A program made the translations under genes and the position numbers. Positions 46,352 to 54,760 of a stretch of DNA of 64,000 bases are shown piece by piece (position 1 is the first letter of the stretch; every line of letters begins with the position of its first letter). Origin of the DNA: Phycisphaerae bacterium (lineage in GTDB: Bacteria; Planctomycetota; Phycisphaerae; UBA1845; Fen-1342); NCBI GenBank assembly GCA_022072445.1, contig JAJVHV010000024.1:1-64000 (forward strand). Direction: 5' to 3'. The notes beneath the pieces were generated by a model that searched no databases, was not told the origin of the DNA, and saw only the letters and a list, made by a program, of their open reading frames with translations.

Positions 46352-47265
46352 CAGGCGCGGCTCCGCGTGTGGCGCCAGCGCCGCCACTGGCGCTCGAACT
46401 GCTGGGCGTCCCAGTCGCGGACGACGAAGCGGGGCAGGGCGAAGCGGTTGCTGGCGCGGCTGACCGGGCCGGGCCGGTTGGCGCAGGCGGCGGCGAAGCC
46501 GGTCTGGCGCAGGCAGGCGACGCTGGTGCGATCGAACGCGTCGCGCGTGCCGTAGGGGTAGGAGAACAGGCTGACTGGGCGGCCGATGATGCGTTCGAGC
46601 TGCAGGCGGCCCGAGACGATCTCGTGGTACTGGGCGGCGGGCGCGAGCTGCGCGAGGACCGGGTGCGTGACGGTGTGCGCGCCGATGGCGACGTGGCGTG
46701 ACGAGGCCAGCTTGCGAAGTTCGCCGCGCGAGAGCGCCCGGTGGGTCGGGCGGGCGGCGGCGGGCTGGCGGGTCCAGGCGCGAAGCATGGCCAGAGCGGC
46801 GGCGCGGCGCGGCGGGTCGAGCGGCCGGATGCGCTCGCAGAGGCTCACGTAAAGCTGTTGGCGCGGCGTGCGCGGTGCGGTGTCACAGACGTTCCAACGC
46901 GGATCGGTGGCGTCGTGCGGCGAGAGGATGAGCCGCTCGACTTCGTCCCACCAGAACTCGGCGCCGCCGCCGACCGCGCCCGAGACGATGAAGAAGGTCG
47001 CCGGGATGTCGTAGCGCTTCAAGATCGGCAGTGCGTGGAGCAGGTTGTCGGCGTAGCCGTCGTCGAACGTGATCGCCACGTCGCCGTCGATTCGGCGGCG
47101 CTGGCCGATTTTCTGCAGCATTTCGGCCAGGGAGATGGGGTTGGCGCGGCGGCGCAGGATGGACAGGTGCTGGGCGAAGCGTTCGGGCGAAACGGCGAGG
47201 AGCTGTGGGTCGCTGGGCAGATCGGCGACGCGGTGATAGAGGAGGATCATGCCGCCGCGGGTCAC
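46351..47265 (-). CDS. Polysaccharide deacetylase
   Basis: GTG 47265 overlaps the stop of the upstream gene (GTGA) and gives 304 residues; ATG 47250 is five codons later. The NodB-homology domain shows ILLYHRVADLPSDP, the metal-binding ITFDDGYADN, GAHTVTHPVL (His-x3-His) and LFSYPYGTRDAF. It removes N- or O-acetyl groups from a polysaccharide or a lipid-linked intermediate. No signal peptide is present, so it may act in the cytoplasm on a precursor. It belongs to the surface-polysaccharide cluster. Confidence 0.88.
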   Translation of the reverse strand: MTRGGMILLYHRVADLPSDPQLLAVSPERFAQHLSILRRRANPISLAEMLQKIGQRRRIDGDVAITFDDGYADNLLHALPILKRYDIPATFFIVSGAVGGGAEFWWDEVERLILSPHDATDPRWNVCDTAPRTPRQQLYVSLCERIRPLDPPRRAAALAMLRAWTRQPAAARPTHRALSRGELRKLASSRHVAIGAHTVTHPVLAQLAPAAQYHEIVSGRLQLERIIGRPVSLFSYPYGTRDAFDRTSVACLRQTGFAAACANRPGPVSRASNRFALPRFVVRDWDAQQFERQWRRWRHTRSRA

Positions 47266-48419
47266 AGGTAGCGCTCGGCGAGGGTGACGAGGTCGCGCAT
47301 GCGATGCTGCCAGGTGTGCTCGCGCAACGTGCGGATTTGTCCGGCGGCGGCGACGGCGGCGCGGTGCGGCTCGTCGCCGAGGAAGTGCTCGATCTGAGCA
47401 GCGCACTCTTGCGTGTCGTGGAACGCGGCCACTTCGCGGCCGACATCGAACATCTGGCCGAGATTCTCCTTCCAGTCGGTCAGCAGCAGCGCGCCGACGC
47501 CGGTGGCTTCGAAGAGCCGCAGGTTGTTGGCGAAGGGCGGGATGTCGCCGTGGTGATTCAGCGCGATGCGTGCGCTGCGGAGCAGGCTGTACATGTCGCG
47601 GCCCCAGGCTTCGCCGCGATGCCGGGCGTGAATGGGGGAATCGGGCGGGAGGCGGTGGGCGTCGGGGCTCCAGACGTCGAGCGATTCGAATCGGCGGCAG
47701 AGGGTCTCGAGCCAGGCGACGCGCGAGCGGTGCACGCCGAAAAAGCTGCCGACGAAGACGAGGTCGGCGGCGGGGCGTGGCGTGAGGTTGTCGAGGACGG
47801 CGGGGTCGAAGGCGAGGCGGAGGCGCTCGGCCGGGACGCCGCGGTGGCGGAGGGCGTCGACGGTGGGCGGGAAGGAGGAGACGACGAGGTCGTGTTCGAG
47901 CCAGCAGTCGACGTCGGAGAGCGGCGTGGCGGGGTGCTGGCCGATGATCAGGCGCACGTGGGGGCGCAGCGCGCGGAGCAGCGCGGGGGTGAGCCACTCG
48001 GGGCAGAGATCGACGAGCACGTCGGGCTGCAGCGTGCGGACCTGCTGGGTGAGGATGTCGAAGAACGGCTGCTGCTCATCGGCGGATGCCTGGCGGGCGG
48101 TGGGAAGAAAGGGGCGCGGGGCGCGCGGGGCCGCGGTGCGGGCTGGACCGGCGGCGAGGGCGAGTTCGTGCGCGGGCCAGTCGACGTTGACGTTGTGTTC
48201 GTGCGCCCAGGCGGACTGGGTGTAGCGGTTGTTGATGATGAGGTCGGTGGCTTCGTGGCCGAGGGCGCGCAGGCTGCGCGAGTAGAAGTCGTTAAGGCCG
48301 AAGAGGGTGTCGAAGCGGGTTTGCATCTGGCGGTGGAAGGGCTGGTCGGCGAGCGCGGGGTCGGCGTAGAGCCGCACGAGGAAACGGGGGTAGTCGGTGT
48401 TGATGATCAGCCAGCGCAT
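47262..48419 (-). CDS. CgeB-like glycosyltransferase
   Basis: ATG 48419 gives 385 residues beginning MRWLIINTDYPRFLVRLYAD. The N-terminal half (DFYSRSLRALGHEATDLIINN, DVLVDLCPEWLTPALL) and C-terminal half (RIALNHHGDIPPFANNLRLFEATGVGALLLTDWKENL) match the spore-maturation CgeB/DUF3880 layout with a GT1-like C-terminal domain. The acceptor is unknown. The longer open frame upstream encodes only hairpin-repeat sequence (AQPPPAVWHS) and is not part of the gene. It is first in a three-gene minus operon of polysaccharide enzymes. Confidence 0.82.
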   Translation of the reverse strand: MRWLIINTDYPRFLVRLYADPALADQPFHRQMQTRFDTLFGLNDFYSRSLRALGHEATDLIINNRYTQSAWAHEHNVNVDWPAHELALAAGPARTAAPRAPRPFLPTARQASADEQQPFFDILTQQVRTLQPDVLVDLCPEWLTPALLRALRPHVRLIIGQHPATPLSDVDCWLEHDLVVSSFPPTVDALRHRGVPAERLRLAFDPAVLDNLTPRPAADLVFVGSFFGVHRSRVAWLETLCRRFESLDVWSPDAHRLPPDSPIHARHRGEAWGRDMYSLLRSARIALNHHGDIPPFANNLRLFEATGVGALLLTDWKENLGQMFDVGREVAAFHDTQECAAQIEHFLGDEPHRAAVAAAGQIRTLREHTWQHRMRDLVTLAERYL

Positions 48420-48551
48420 CGGGGGTTCGTTCGGTGGACGGAGCCGTTGAGCCCATCGGATCGTCGGGGCGGCGGGGCGCAGGGGGCGGCGCAGGATCGG
48501 CGTGTGGGTCGGAAGCTCGGGGCTTCGTTTGGGGGGCGCGGTTCGAGGTCC

Positions 48552-48600
48552 ACACAGCCGAGGGCGGCTGTGCCACACAGCCGGGGGCGGCTGTGCCACA
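48552..48600. repeat. Two REP-like hairpins CACAGCCG-NNNN-CGGCTGTG
   Basis: Two tandem copies, 48553-48572 and 48576-48595, each have an exact eight-base stem and a four-base loop, followed by CCACA. They lie between divergent glycosyltransferase genes. Related hairpins occur at 22.8, 38.7 and 57.4 kb. Confidence 0.85.
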
Positions 48601-48643
48601 TGGGGGATCAAGCGTGTGGAGCGGCGAGGTCGATAAATGCGAC

Positions 48644-50512
48644 ATGCCGCGCTTCAGCATCGTCATTCCGACACGGAATCGGGCGCAACTTCTGCGCCAC
48701 GCGCTGCGCAGCGCGTGTGGGCAGGAGCATGACGATTTCGAGGTCGTCGTGTCGCTGAACGGCTGCACGGACGAGAGCGAGCGCGTCGTCAGCGAGTGTC
48801 GGCCGCTCGGTCACACAAGCGGCTTGAGGACAGGCCCGCTCGGATGCAGGGCGGCCGAGGTGGCTTCCGGTCGGCACGGCGTGCGCGACGGCGATGCGAC
48901 GGTGCGCGGCGCCGGTGGCGCGAGGGTGCGCGTGGTACGAACGCCGAGGCCGATGCCGGTTCATGAGCACTGGGATTTCGCGTTGCGGGCGGCGCGCGGG
49001 GAGTACGTGACGCTGCTGTGCGACGACGACGCGCTGCATCCGGCGGCGCTGCGGGCGGTCGAGCGCGTGCTGGAGGCGCGCGGGGCGGACGTGGTCTGCT
49101 GGTCATTCGTCGTCTACCACCACCCGCACGGCGCGGCCGGTGCGGCGCGCAACGCGCTGGACGGGGGCGTGTACACGAATCGATGGTACGAGGTTGGGGC
49201 GGACGAGGCGCTGCACGCGGCGTATGGGCTGCGGCTTGACGAGCGTCCGCTGCTGCCGGTTGCGATCCGCAGCGCGTGGCGCCGGGGCGTACATCAGTCG
49301 CTGTGTGACCGGTTTGGCAACATCTTTACGTCGACGGCACCGGACTATTCGGCGATGGCGCTGTTGCTGAGCGCGGTGGATTCGTACGTGTGGCTGGATG
49401 CGCCGCTGATGATCGGGGGCGTGGCGCCTGAGAGCATCGGCGCGTCGGCGGTGGCGAACGGCGGTGCGTTCCGCCAGCACGTTGACGAGACGGCGACGGC
49501 GGACGGGTGGACGGCGCGGGTCCCGTTGCGGCAGGAGACGTCGGCGAATGGGATTGCTGAGGCGTTGCTGGCGGCCCGGGAGCGGTGTGCGGCGCTGCGC
49601 GGGTATGAGCTGGATTGGGGGATGTATTACGCGCGCTGCGGGCAGATGCTCGAGCTGCGCGCGCGGTGCGGAGTTGACGTGTCGGCGGAGCGCGCGGAGC
49701 TGAGCGCGGCGCTGGCGAACGGCAATGCAGAATGCAGAATGCAGAGTGCAGAAGCGCGGCTGCGGGGGGCGTGGCCACCGAGGGCCGACGCTACAGCCGT
49801 GGCCACGGAGGGCCGACGCTACGGCGCGTGGCTGCGGAGGGCCGACGCTACGGTGCGTGGCCACGGAGGGCCGACGCTACGGCCCTGGCCAGGGGGGGAC
49901 GATGATACGGCCGTGGCCAGGGAGGGCCGACGCTACGGCGCGTGGCCACGGAGCGCCGACGCTACAGACGTGGTCGATGGACTGGGGTCGTTCTGCGTGC
50001 CGCCGCTGGAGGGCGGCGCGGAGGGCTTCGGCGACATTGCGGCGTGTGCCGAGGTGCTGGGCGAGGCGCGATGTTGCGTGTCGCTTGAGGAGATTGCGGA
50101 GCGGGTGGTCGATCGCGCGCGGCGTGGCGTTGCGGGGCTGGAGCGGGTTGTGCTCTTTGGGCTGGGACGCAACGGAAGCGCGATCTTGCCCACCGTCCGG
50201 CGGCGGGTTGAGGAGGCGGGCGCGGCGCTGGAGGTGTTCGACGATGACGCCGGGGCGCGGATGGGGGGCGAGGTTTGGGCTTCACTTCCGGCGCGGCGGG
50301 AGGAATGGAGCGGGACGTTCGTGTTTGTGACGCCGTGGCGGGATGAGACGTTGGGTGCGCGGCTGGTTGAGGCGGGGGGAGTGGAGGGGCGGGACTGGAC
50401 GAGCTGGCGGCGCGTCGTGGACGAGGCGCGGTCTGCGGGGGGGGCGAGCGAGCGGCCGGCGGACGTGTGCGTCGCCGAGGTGGCGACGTGTGGAAGGGAG
50501 CCGCGAGCATGA
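48644..50512 (+). CDS. GT2-family glycosyltransferase with repeat insertions and C-terminal Rossmann-like domain
   Basis: ATG 48644 gives 622 residues. The GT-A fold starts SIVIPTRNRAQLLRHALRSA, and LCDDDAL is the DxD metal site. Residues about 50-93 interrupt the early fold with sequence alien to GT2 proteins. Residues about 360-443 are encoded by a dispersed repeat (49721-49973). The final domain (LERVVLFGLGRNGSAILPTV to the end) resembles the C-terminal nucleotide-binding domain of C-methyltransferases. Despite the insertions there is no frameshift or stop. Its stop overlaps the next start. It probably transfers a sugar in surface-polysaccharide assembly. Confidence 0.78.
   Translation: MPRFSIVIPTRNRAQLLRHALRSACGQEHDDFEVVVSLNGCTDESERVVSECRPLGHTSGLRTGPLGCRAAEVASGRHGVRDGDATVRGAGGARVRVVRTPRPMPVHEHWDFALRAARGEYVTLLCDDDALHPAALRAVERVLEARGADVVCWSFVVYHHPHGAAGAARNALDGGVYTNRWYEVGADEALHAAYGLRLDERPLLPVAIRSAWRRGVHQSLCDRFGNIFTSTAPDYSAMALLLSAVDSYVWLDAPLMIGGVAPESIGASAVANGGAFRQHVDETATADGWTARVPLRQETSANGIAEALLAARERCAALRGYELDWGMYYARCGQMLELRARCGVDVSAERAELSAALANGNAECRMQSAEARLRGAWPPRADATAVATEGRRYGAWLRRADATVRGHGGPTLRPWPGGDDDTAVAREGRRYGAWPRSADATDVVDGLGSFCVPPLEGGAEGFGDIAACAEVLGEARCCVSLEEIAERVVDRARRGVAGLERVVLFGLGRNGSAILPTVRRRVEEAGAALEVFDDDAGARMGGEVWASLPARREEWSGTFVFVTPWRDETLGARLVEAGGVEGRDWTSWRRVVDEARSAGGASERPADVCVAEVATCGREPRA
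49721..49973. repeat. Dispersed repeat block inside a glycosyltransferase gene
   Basis: The block opens GGCAATGCAGAATGCAGAAT and continues with about six degenerate copies of GTGGCCACGGAGGGCCGACG plus CTACGGC. Both modules are the reverse complement of those at 22709-22768, in the same relative order. It keeps the reading frame open throughout. Confidence 0.85.
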
Positions 50513-51753
50513 CGATGCTGGCGAGTGCGCCGCGGGTGGTGGTGTCATCGCGTGATCGCTGCCGCGTGTGTGGAAGCCGCGACGTGAAGGAGTTCCTGTG
50601 CCTTTCCGACATGCCGCTGACCGAGGGGTTTGTCCGCGCGGATGGCGGCGGCGAGGAGTTCGCGGCGCCGATCGGGGTATATCGTTGCGGCGGATGCGGG
50701 CTGTGTCAGACGCAGCATGACGTCAACGTCGCGGATTATTACGACGCGTACGCGTACAGCTCTTCGGCTTCGCCGTTCGTGCAGCGGTTCATGGAGGCGC
50801 TGGCGGGGGAGGTGTGCGGGCGCTACGGGCTTTCGCCAGGCGACGTGGTGGTGGAGGTCGGCTCGGGCGACGGTGCGCAGCTCGGGTGCTTTCAGCGGCG
50901 CGGGATGGGCGTGGTGGGGTTTGAGCCGTCGCACGTGCTGGCGGCGGAAGCCGGGCGGCGCGGGGTGGAGAGCGTGGTCGGATTGTTCGACGCACGGAGC
51001 GCGGCGCGGCTGCCGGCGGGAATGGCTCGGGCGGCGGCGGCGCTGCTGCTGTACACGCTGGATCACCTGCCTGAGCCGCTGGGCGCGCTGCAGGCGCTGC
51101 GGGGGATGCTCGATCCGCGGCGAGGCGTGGTGGTCATCGAGGTGCACGATCTGGCGACGATTGTCGCGCGGCGCGAGTTCTGCCTTTTCGAGCATGAGCA
51201 CACGGTCTATTGCGAGGCGGCGACGCTTCGCGGGCTGTTGGCGCGGGCGGGTCTTGAACTGCTGGAGCTGAAGCTGCTGCCGCGGGCCGTGCGGCGCGCC
51301 AATTCGCTGCTGGCGGTCGCGACGCCGGCGGGTTCGGACCTGGCGGCGGGGGCGCCGGGCGGCGTGGCGGCGGGTGAGCCGCTGGGACTGGAGGCGTTGC
51401 GGGCGGCGGCGGACGACATTGGTGAGAGCATCGAGCGCGTGCGGCGTTATCTGAGCGACGCGCGGCGCGATGGACGAAGGATCGCCGGATATGGGGCGGG
51501 CGGGCGCGGGGTGATGACGCTGGCGGCGTGTGCGCGGCCGGGCGACGTGGCGTACCTGTGCGACGCGAACGCGCGATTTCACGGCTGGCTGACGCCGCGG
51601 AGCCGCGTGCCGGTGGTGGGGCCGGAGCAGGTTGCGCGGGAGCCGGTGGACGAGGTGATCGTGTTTTCATTCGGGTATCTGGACGAGATTCGTGCGCGGC
51701 TGACGGCGTGCGGTTATCGGGGCCTGATCACGCCGCTGACGGAATTGATCTGA
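50509..51753 (+). CDS. C-methyltransferase (zinc-binding, SAM-dependent)
   Basis: ATG 50509 overlaps the previous stop and gives 414 residues. The order is a zinc-binding region with CRVCGS and RCGGCGLC, a class I SAM domain with VVEVGSGDGAQLGCFQRRGMGVVGFEPS, then the C-terminal Rossmann-like domain (RIAGYGAGGRGVMTL, CDANARFHGWLTPRSRVPVVGPEQV). This is the TylC3/NovU-type architecture that methylates a sugar carbon on a nucleotide-sugar. It implies a branched-chain sugar in the surface polysaccharide. A near relative is fused to a transketolase two genes downstream. Confidence 0.88.
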   Translation: MTMLASAPRVVVSSRDRCRVCGSRDVKEFLCLSDMPLTEGFVRADGGGEEFAAPIGVYRCGGCGLCQTQHDVNVADYYDAYAYSSSASPFVQRFMEALAGEVCGRYGLSPGDVVVEVGSGDGAQLGCFQRRGMGVVGFEPSHVLAAEAGRRGVESVVGLFDARSAARLPAGMARAAAALLLYTLDHLPEPLGALQALRGMLDPRRGVVVIEVHDLATIVARREFCLFEHEHTVYCEAATLRGLLARAGLELLELKLLPRAVRRANSLLAVATPAGSDLAAGAPGGVAAGEPLGLEALRAAADDIGESIERVRRYLSDARRDGRRIAGYGAGGRGVMTLAACARPGDVAYLCDANARFHGWLTPRSRVPVVGPEQVAREPVDEVIVFSFGYLDEIRARLTACGYRGLITPLTELI

Positions 51754-51764
51754 CGGAGCTGGCG

Positions 51765-52727
51765 ATGCGGAGCGCGCGGGTATTCATCACGGGTGCGTCG
51801 GGGTTCGTCGGGTCGGCGGTGGCGCGGCGGATGTGCGCGCTGGAGTGTGAGGTGGGCGTGCTGATGCGGCCGGGCAGCCGGACGGCGCGGATCGCGGACC
51901 TGGAGGATCGGCTGACGTTCACGTGTGGCGATTTGCGGGACGCGGCCAGCGTGCGGGAGGCGCTGGAGCTGTTTGAGCCGCAGGTGGTGATTCACGCGGC
52001 GTGGGAGGGCGTGGCCTCGTGTGAGCGAAACGATCCGCGTCAGGCGGAAAACGTGGTGGCGGGGCTGCACCTGCTGGAGGCGGCGACGGAGGCCGGCTGC
52101 CGGGTTTTCGTGGGGATCGGGTCGCAGGCGGAGTATGGCGCGCACGACGCGGCGGTGGCGGAGGACGCGCCGACGAATCCGCTGACGGCGTATGGGGCGG
52201 CGAAGCTCTCGGCGGGGACGCTGCTGCTGAAGCATTGCGAGATGCACGGCATTCGCGGCGTGTGGATGCGGCTGTTTGCGGCGTATGGGCCGCAGGACAA
52301 CACGGCGTGGATGATCCCGGCCCTGATCGACGCGCTGCTGCGTGGCGAGCAGCCGGAGATGACGTCAGGCGAGCAGCGGGTGGACTATCTGCACATCGAC
52401 GACGTGGCTGAGTACATCGCGCGGGCGGCGCAGCGGGAGGCGGCGCGGGGCGTGATCAATCTGGGGTCGGGAGTTCCGCGGCGCGTGCGGGACGTGGCCG
52501 AGTCGGTGCGCGAGCTGGTTCATGCGAGCGGGCCGATCCGGTTTGGAGCGCTGCCGTATCGATCGGACCAGATCATGCATATGGTGGCCGACGTGACGCG
52601 GCTGCGGGCGGCGACCGGGTATCTGCCGCGGGTCACGCTCGAGCAGGGGCTCGTGGAGACGATCGCCTGGCGGCGGGCGGAGTTGGCGGCGGAGCGCGGC
52701 GTACTGCCAGTGGGGGCGGGATCGTGA
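51765..52727 (+). CDS. NAD-dependent epimerase/dehydratase
   Basis: ATG 51765, behind GGAG, gives 320 residues. Extended-SDR signs are FITGASGFVGSAVARRM, DLRDAASV, a serine in VGIGSQAEYG, YGAAKLSAG (YxxxK) and MRLFAAYGPQDN. Such enzymes epimerise or reduce nucleotide-linked sugars. Between two C-methyltransferases, it probably completes the synthesis of the methylated sugar. The substrate is unknown. The GTG start of the next gene overlaps its stop. Confidence 0.88.
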   Translation: MRSARVFITGASGFVGSAVARRMCALECEVGVLMRPGSRTARIADLEDRLTFTCGDLRDAASVREALELFEPQVVIHAAWEGVASCERNDPRQAENVVAGLHLLEAATEAGCRVFVGIGSQAEYGAHDAAVAEDAPTNPLTAYGAAKLSAGTLLLKHCEMHGIRGVWMRLFAAYGPQDNTAWMIPALIDALLRGEQPEMTSGEQRVDYLHIDDVAEYIARAAQREAARGVINLGSGVPRRVRDVAESVRELVHASGPIRFGALPYRSDQIMHMVADVTRLRAATGYLPRVTLEQGLVETIAWRRAELAAERGVLPVGAGS

Positions 52728-54760
52728 GCGGGCCGCGTTGCCGGCTGTGCGCGTCGGACCGGCTGAACGCCGTGCTGACGTTGCCGCGCGCGCCGCGGAA
52801 CATTCAGCGGCTGCTGCGGCGCGAGCAGCTTGCCGACGATCGGTCGATGACGCTGGTGGTCCGGGCGTGTGAGGCGTGCGGGTTGGTGCAACTCGACCAG
52901 TCGCCGGGGCGGCACTACTACGACGACTACGTCATGACGGTGAGCCACTCGCCGCAGATGCGGCGTTATCAGCAGGAGCAGGCTGGGGCGCTGGTGGGGC
53001 GTTACGGGCTTCGCGGGCGGACGGTGGTGGAGTTCGGCTGCGGGGATGGGCACTTCCTGGGGTGTCTGCGGCAGGCGGGGGCGATCCCGGTGGGGGTTGA
53101 GCCGTCGCGGCCGTTTGCGGCGCTGGCGCGGGAACGCGGGTTTGCGATCCATGGGTGTTACGTGGAGCCGGGTCTGTCGCTGCCGGGCAGTCCGTTCGAC
53201 GCGTTCGCGGCGCGGCAGGTGCTCGAGCACGTGACCGATGTTGCTGGGTTTCTGGCGGGCGTGCGGGCGTCGCTGACGGCGGGAGCGGTCGGGTTGGTGG
53301 AGGTGCCGAGCCTCGAGCAGACGATCGAGCGTGAACGGTTCTACGACTTCTTTGCCGACCACGTGAACTACTTCACCGCCGAGACGCTCGAAGCGCTGCT
53401 GCGGCGGTTCGGGTTTGACTGCCTGCGCGTGGAGCGGGGGATGAACGGCGAGTTTCTGGTGGCGGAGGTGCGATGCGGCGGCGCGGCGGGGGTGCAGCGT
53501 GGTGCAGCGGAATCGTCGATGGCCGGGTTGAGCGGCGGCGGGCTGCAAGCGAGCATGCAGCGGCTGATCGGAGAGCTGCGCGCCTACGTCGGGTCGCACG
53601 TGCAGGCGGGGCGGAAGGTGGGCGTGTGGGGGGCGGGCGGGAAGGGGATTGCGGTGCTGGCCGCCGCCGAGCTGAACGGTATCGCACTGCTCGTGGATTC
53701 CGACCCGCACAAACAGGGTGCCTACACGCCGGTGTCGCATCTGCTGGTGCGGTCGCCGGAGGTGTTGCTGTCGGAGCCGCCGGACGCGCTGGTGCTGACG
53801 GCGCTGGCGTATCGGGAGGAGATCATCCGCGAGCTGCGTGGGCGTCTGCGGTATCGCGGTGAGATTGCCGTTCTGGGCCGGCGGTTGGAGGTCGAGCGTG
53901 GCGAGGGCGGCGCGGGGCGGAGAGGGGCGGCTGTGGGGCGAAGCGCGGACGTCGCGGACGTGGTCGAACTGGCGCGGCGCATCCGGGCGCATGTGCTGCG
54001 GATGACGCACGGTGCGGGTGCGTCGCACGTGGGCTCGTGCCTGTCGATCGCGGATCTGCTGGCGGTGCTTTACGGGCGGGTGCTGCGCGTCGATCCGTCG
54101 AATCCGGCGGACGAGTCGCGCGACCGCTTTGTGCTGAGCAAGGGGCATGCGGCCGCAGCCCTGTACGTGGTGCTGGCGGAGCGGGGCTTTTTTCCGGTGG
54201 AGTGGCTTGGGAGTTACTGCGGCGATGGGGCGGCGCTGGCCGGGCACGTGAAGCACGCGGGCGTGCCGGGGGTGGAGGCATCGACGGGTTCGCTGGGGCA
54301 CGGGTTGGGCCTGGCGGTGGGGATGGCGCTGGCGGCGCGGCGCGGCGGGCGGGCGGCGCGGGCTGTGGCGTTGCTTTCGGATGGGGAGTGCGACGAGGGG
54401 GCGGTCTGGGAGGCGGCCCTGCTGGCGGCGCATCACCGGCTCGACAATCTGACGGCGATCATTGACTGCAACGGCATCCAGAGCTTCGGGACGGTCGAGG
54501 AGGTGTTGAAGCTGGAACCGCTGGCTGAGAAGTGGCGGGCGTTCGGCTGGGGCGTGCGCGAGATTGACGGGCACGAACCGGCGGCGATTCTGGCGGCGTG
54601 CGCGGCACTGCCGCTGGAGGGCGGCAGACCGAGCTGCATCGTGGCGCGGACGCGGAAGGGGTGCGGCATTTCGTTCATGGAGAACCGGCTGGAGTGGCAC
54701 TATCGCGCGCCGGACGCGTCCCAACTTCGCTTGGCACTGGAAGAGATCGGCGCCCGATGA
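52724..54760 (+). CDS. C-methyltransferase fused to transketolase N-terminal (TPP-binding) half
   Basis: GTG 52724 gives 678 residues. Residues 1 to about 395 are a complete C-methyltransferase: CRLCAS and ACEACGLVQL zinc ligands, VVEFGCGDGHFLGCLRQAGA, and a C-terminal Rossmann part (VGVWGAGGKGIAVLAAAEL). After a short Gly/Arg linker, about 407-678 are the transketolase N-terminal domain. It shows HVGSCLSIADLLAVLYG, FVLSKGHAAAALY, SLGHGLGLAVGMALA, and the TPP motif SDGECDEG (from about 552) ending in DCNG. The next gene is the other transketolase half. The fusion suggests direct coupling of two-carbon transfer and C-methylation in sugar synthesis. Confidence 0.9.
   Translation: MSGPRCRLCASDRLNAVLTLPRAPRNIQRLLRREQLADDRSMTLVVRACEACGLVQLDQSPGRHYYDDYVMTVSHSPQMRRYQQEQAGALVGRYGLRGRTVVEFGCGDGHFLGCLRQAGAIPVGVEPSRPFAALARERGFAIHGCYVEPGLSLPGSPFDAFAARQVLEHVTDVAGFLAGVRASLTAGAVGLVEVPSLEQTIERERFYDFFADHVNYFTAETLEALLRRFGFDCLRVERGMNGEFLVAEVRCGGAAGVQRGAAESSMAGLSGGGLQASMQRLIGELRAYVGSHVQAGRKVGVWGAGGKGIAVLAAAELNGIALLVDSDPHKQGAYTPVSHLLVRSPEVLLSEPPDALVLTALAYREEIIRELRGRLRYRGEIAVLGRRLEVERGEGGAGRRGAAVGRSADVADVVELARRIRAHVLRMTHGAGASHVGSCLSIADLLAVLYGRVLRVDPSNPADESRDRFVLSKGHAAAALYVVLAERGFFPVEWLGSYCGDGAALAGHVKHAGVPGVEASTGSLGHGLGLAVGMALAARRGGRAARAVALLSDGECDEGAVWEAALLAAHHRLDNLTAIIDCNGIQSFGTVEEVLKLEPLAEKWRAFGWGVREIDGHEPAAILAACAALPLEGGRPSCIVARTRKGCGISFMENRLEWHYRAPDASQLRLALEEIGAR

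Noticed and set aside
48420-48611. N-terminal extension of the CgeB-like glycosyltransferase
   Set aside because: It is encoded by two hairpin repeats; the family start coincides with ATG 48419.
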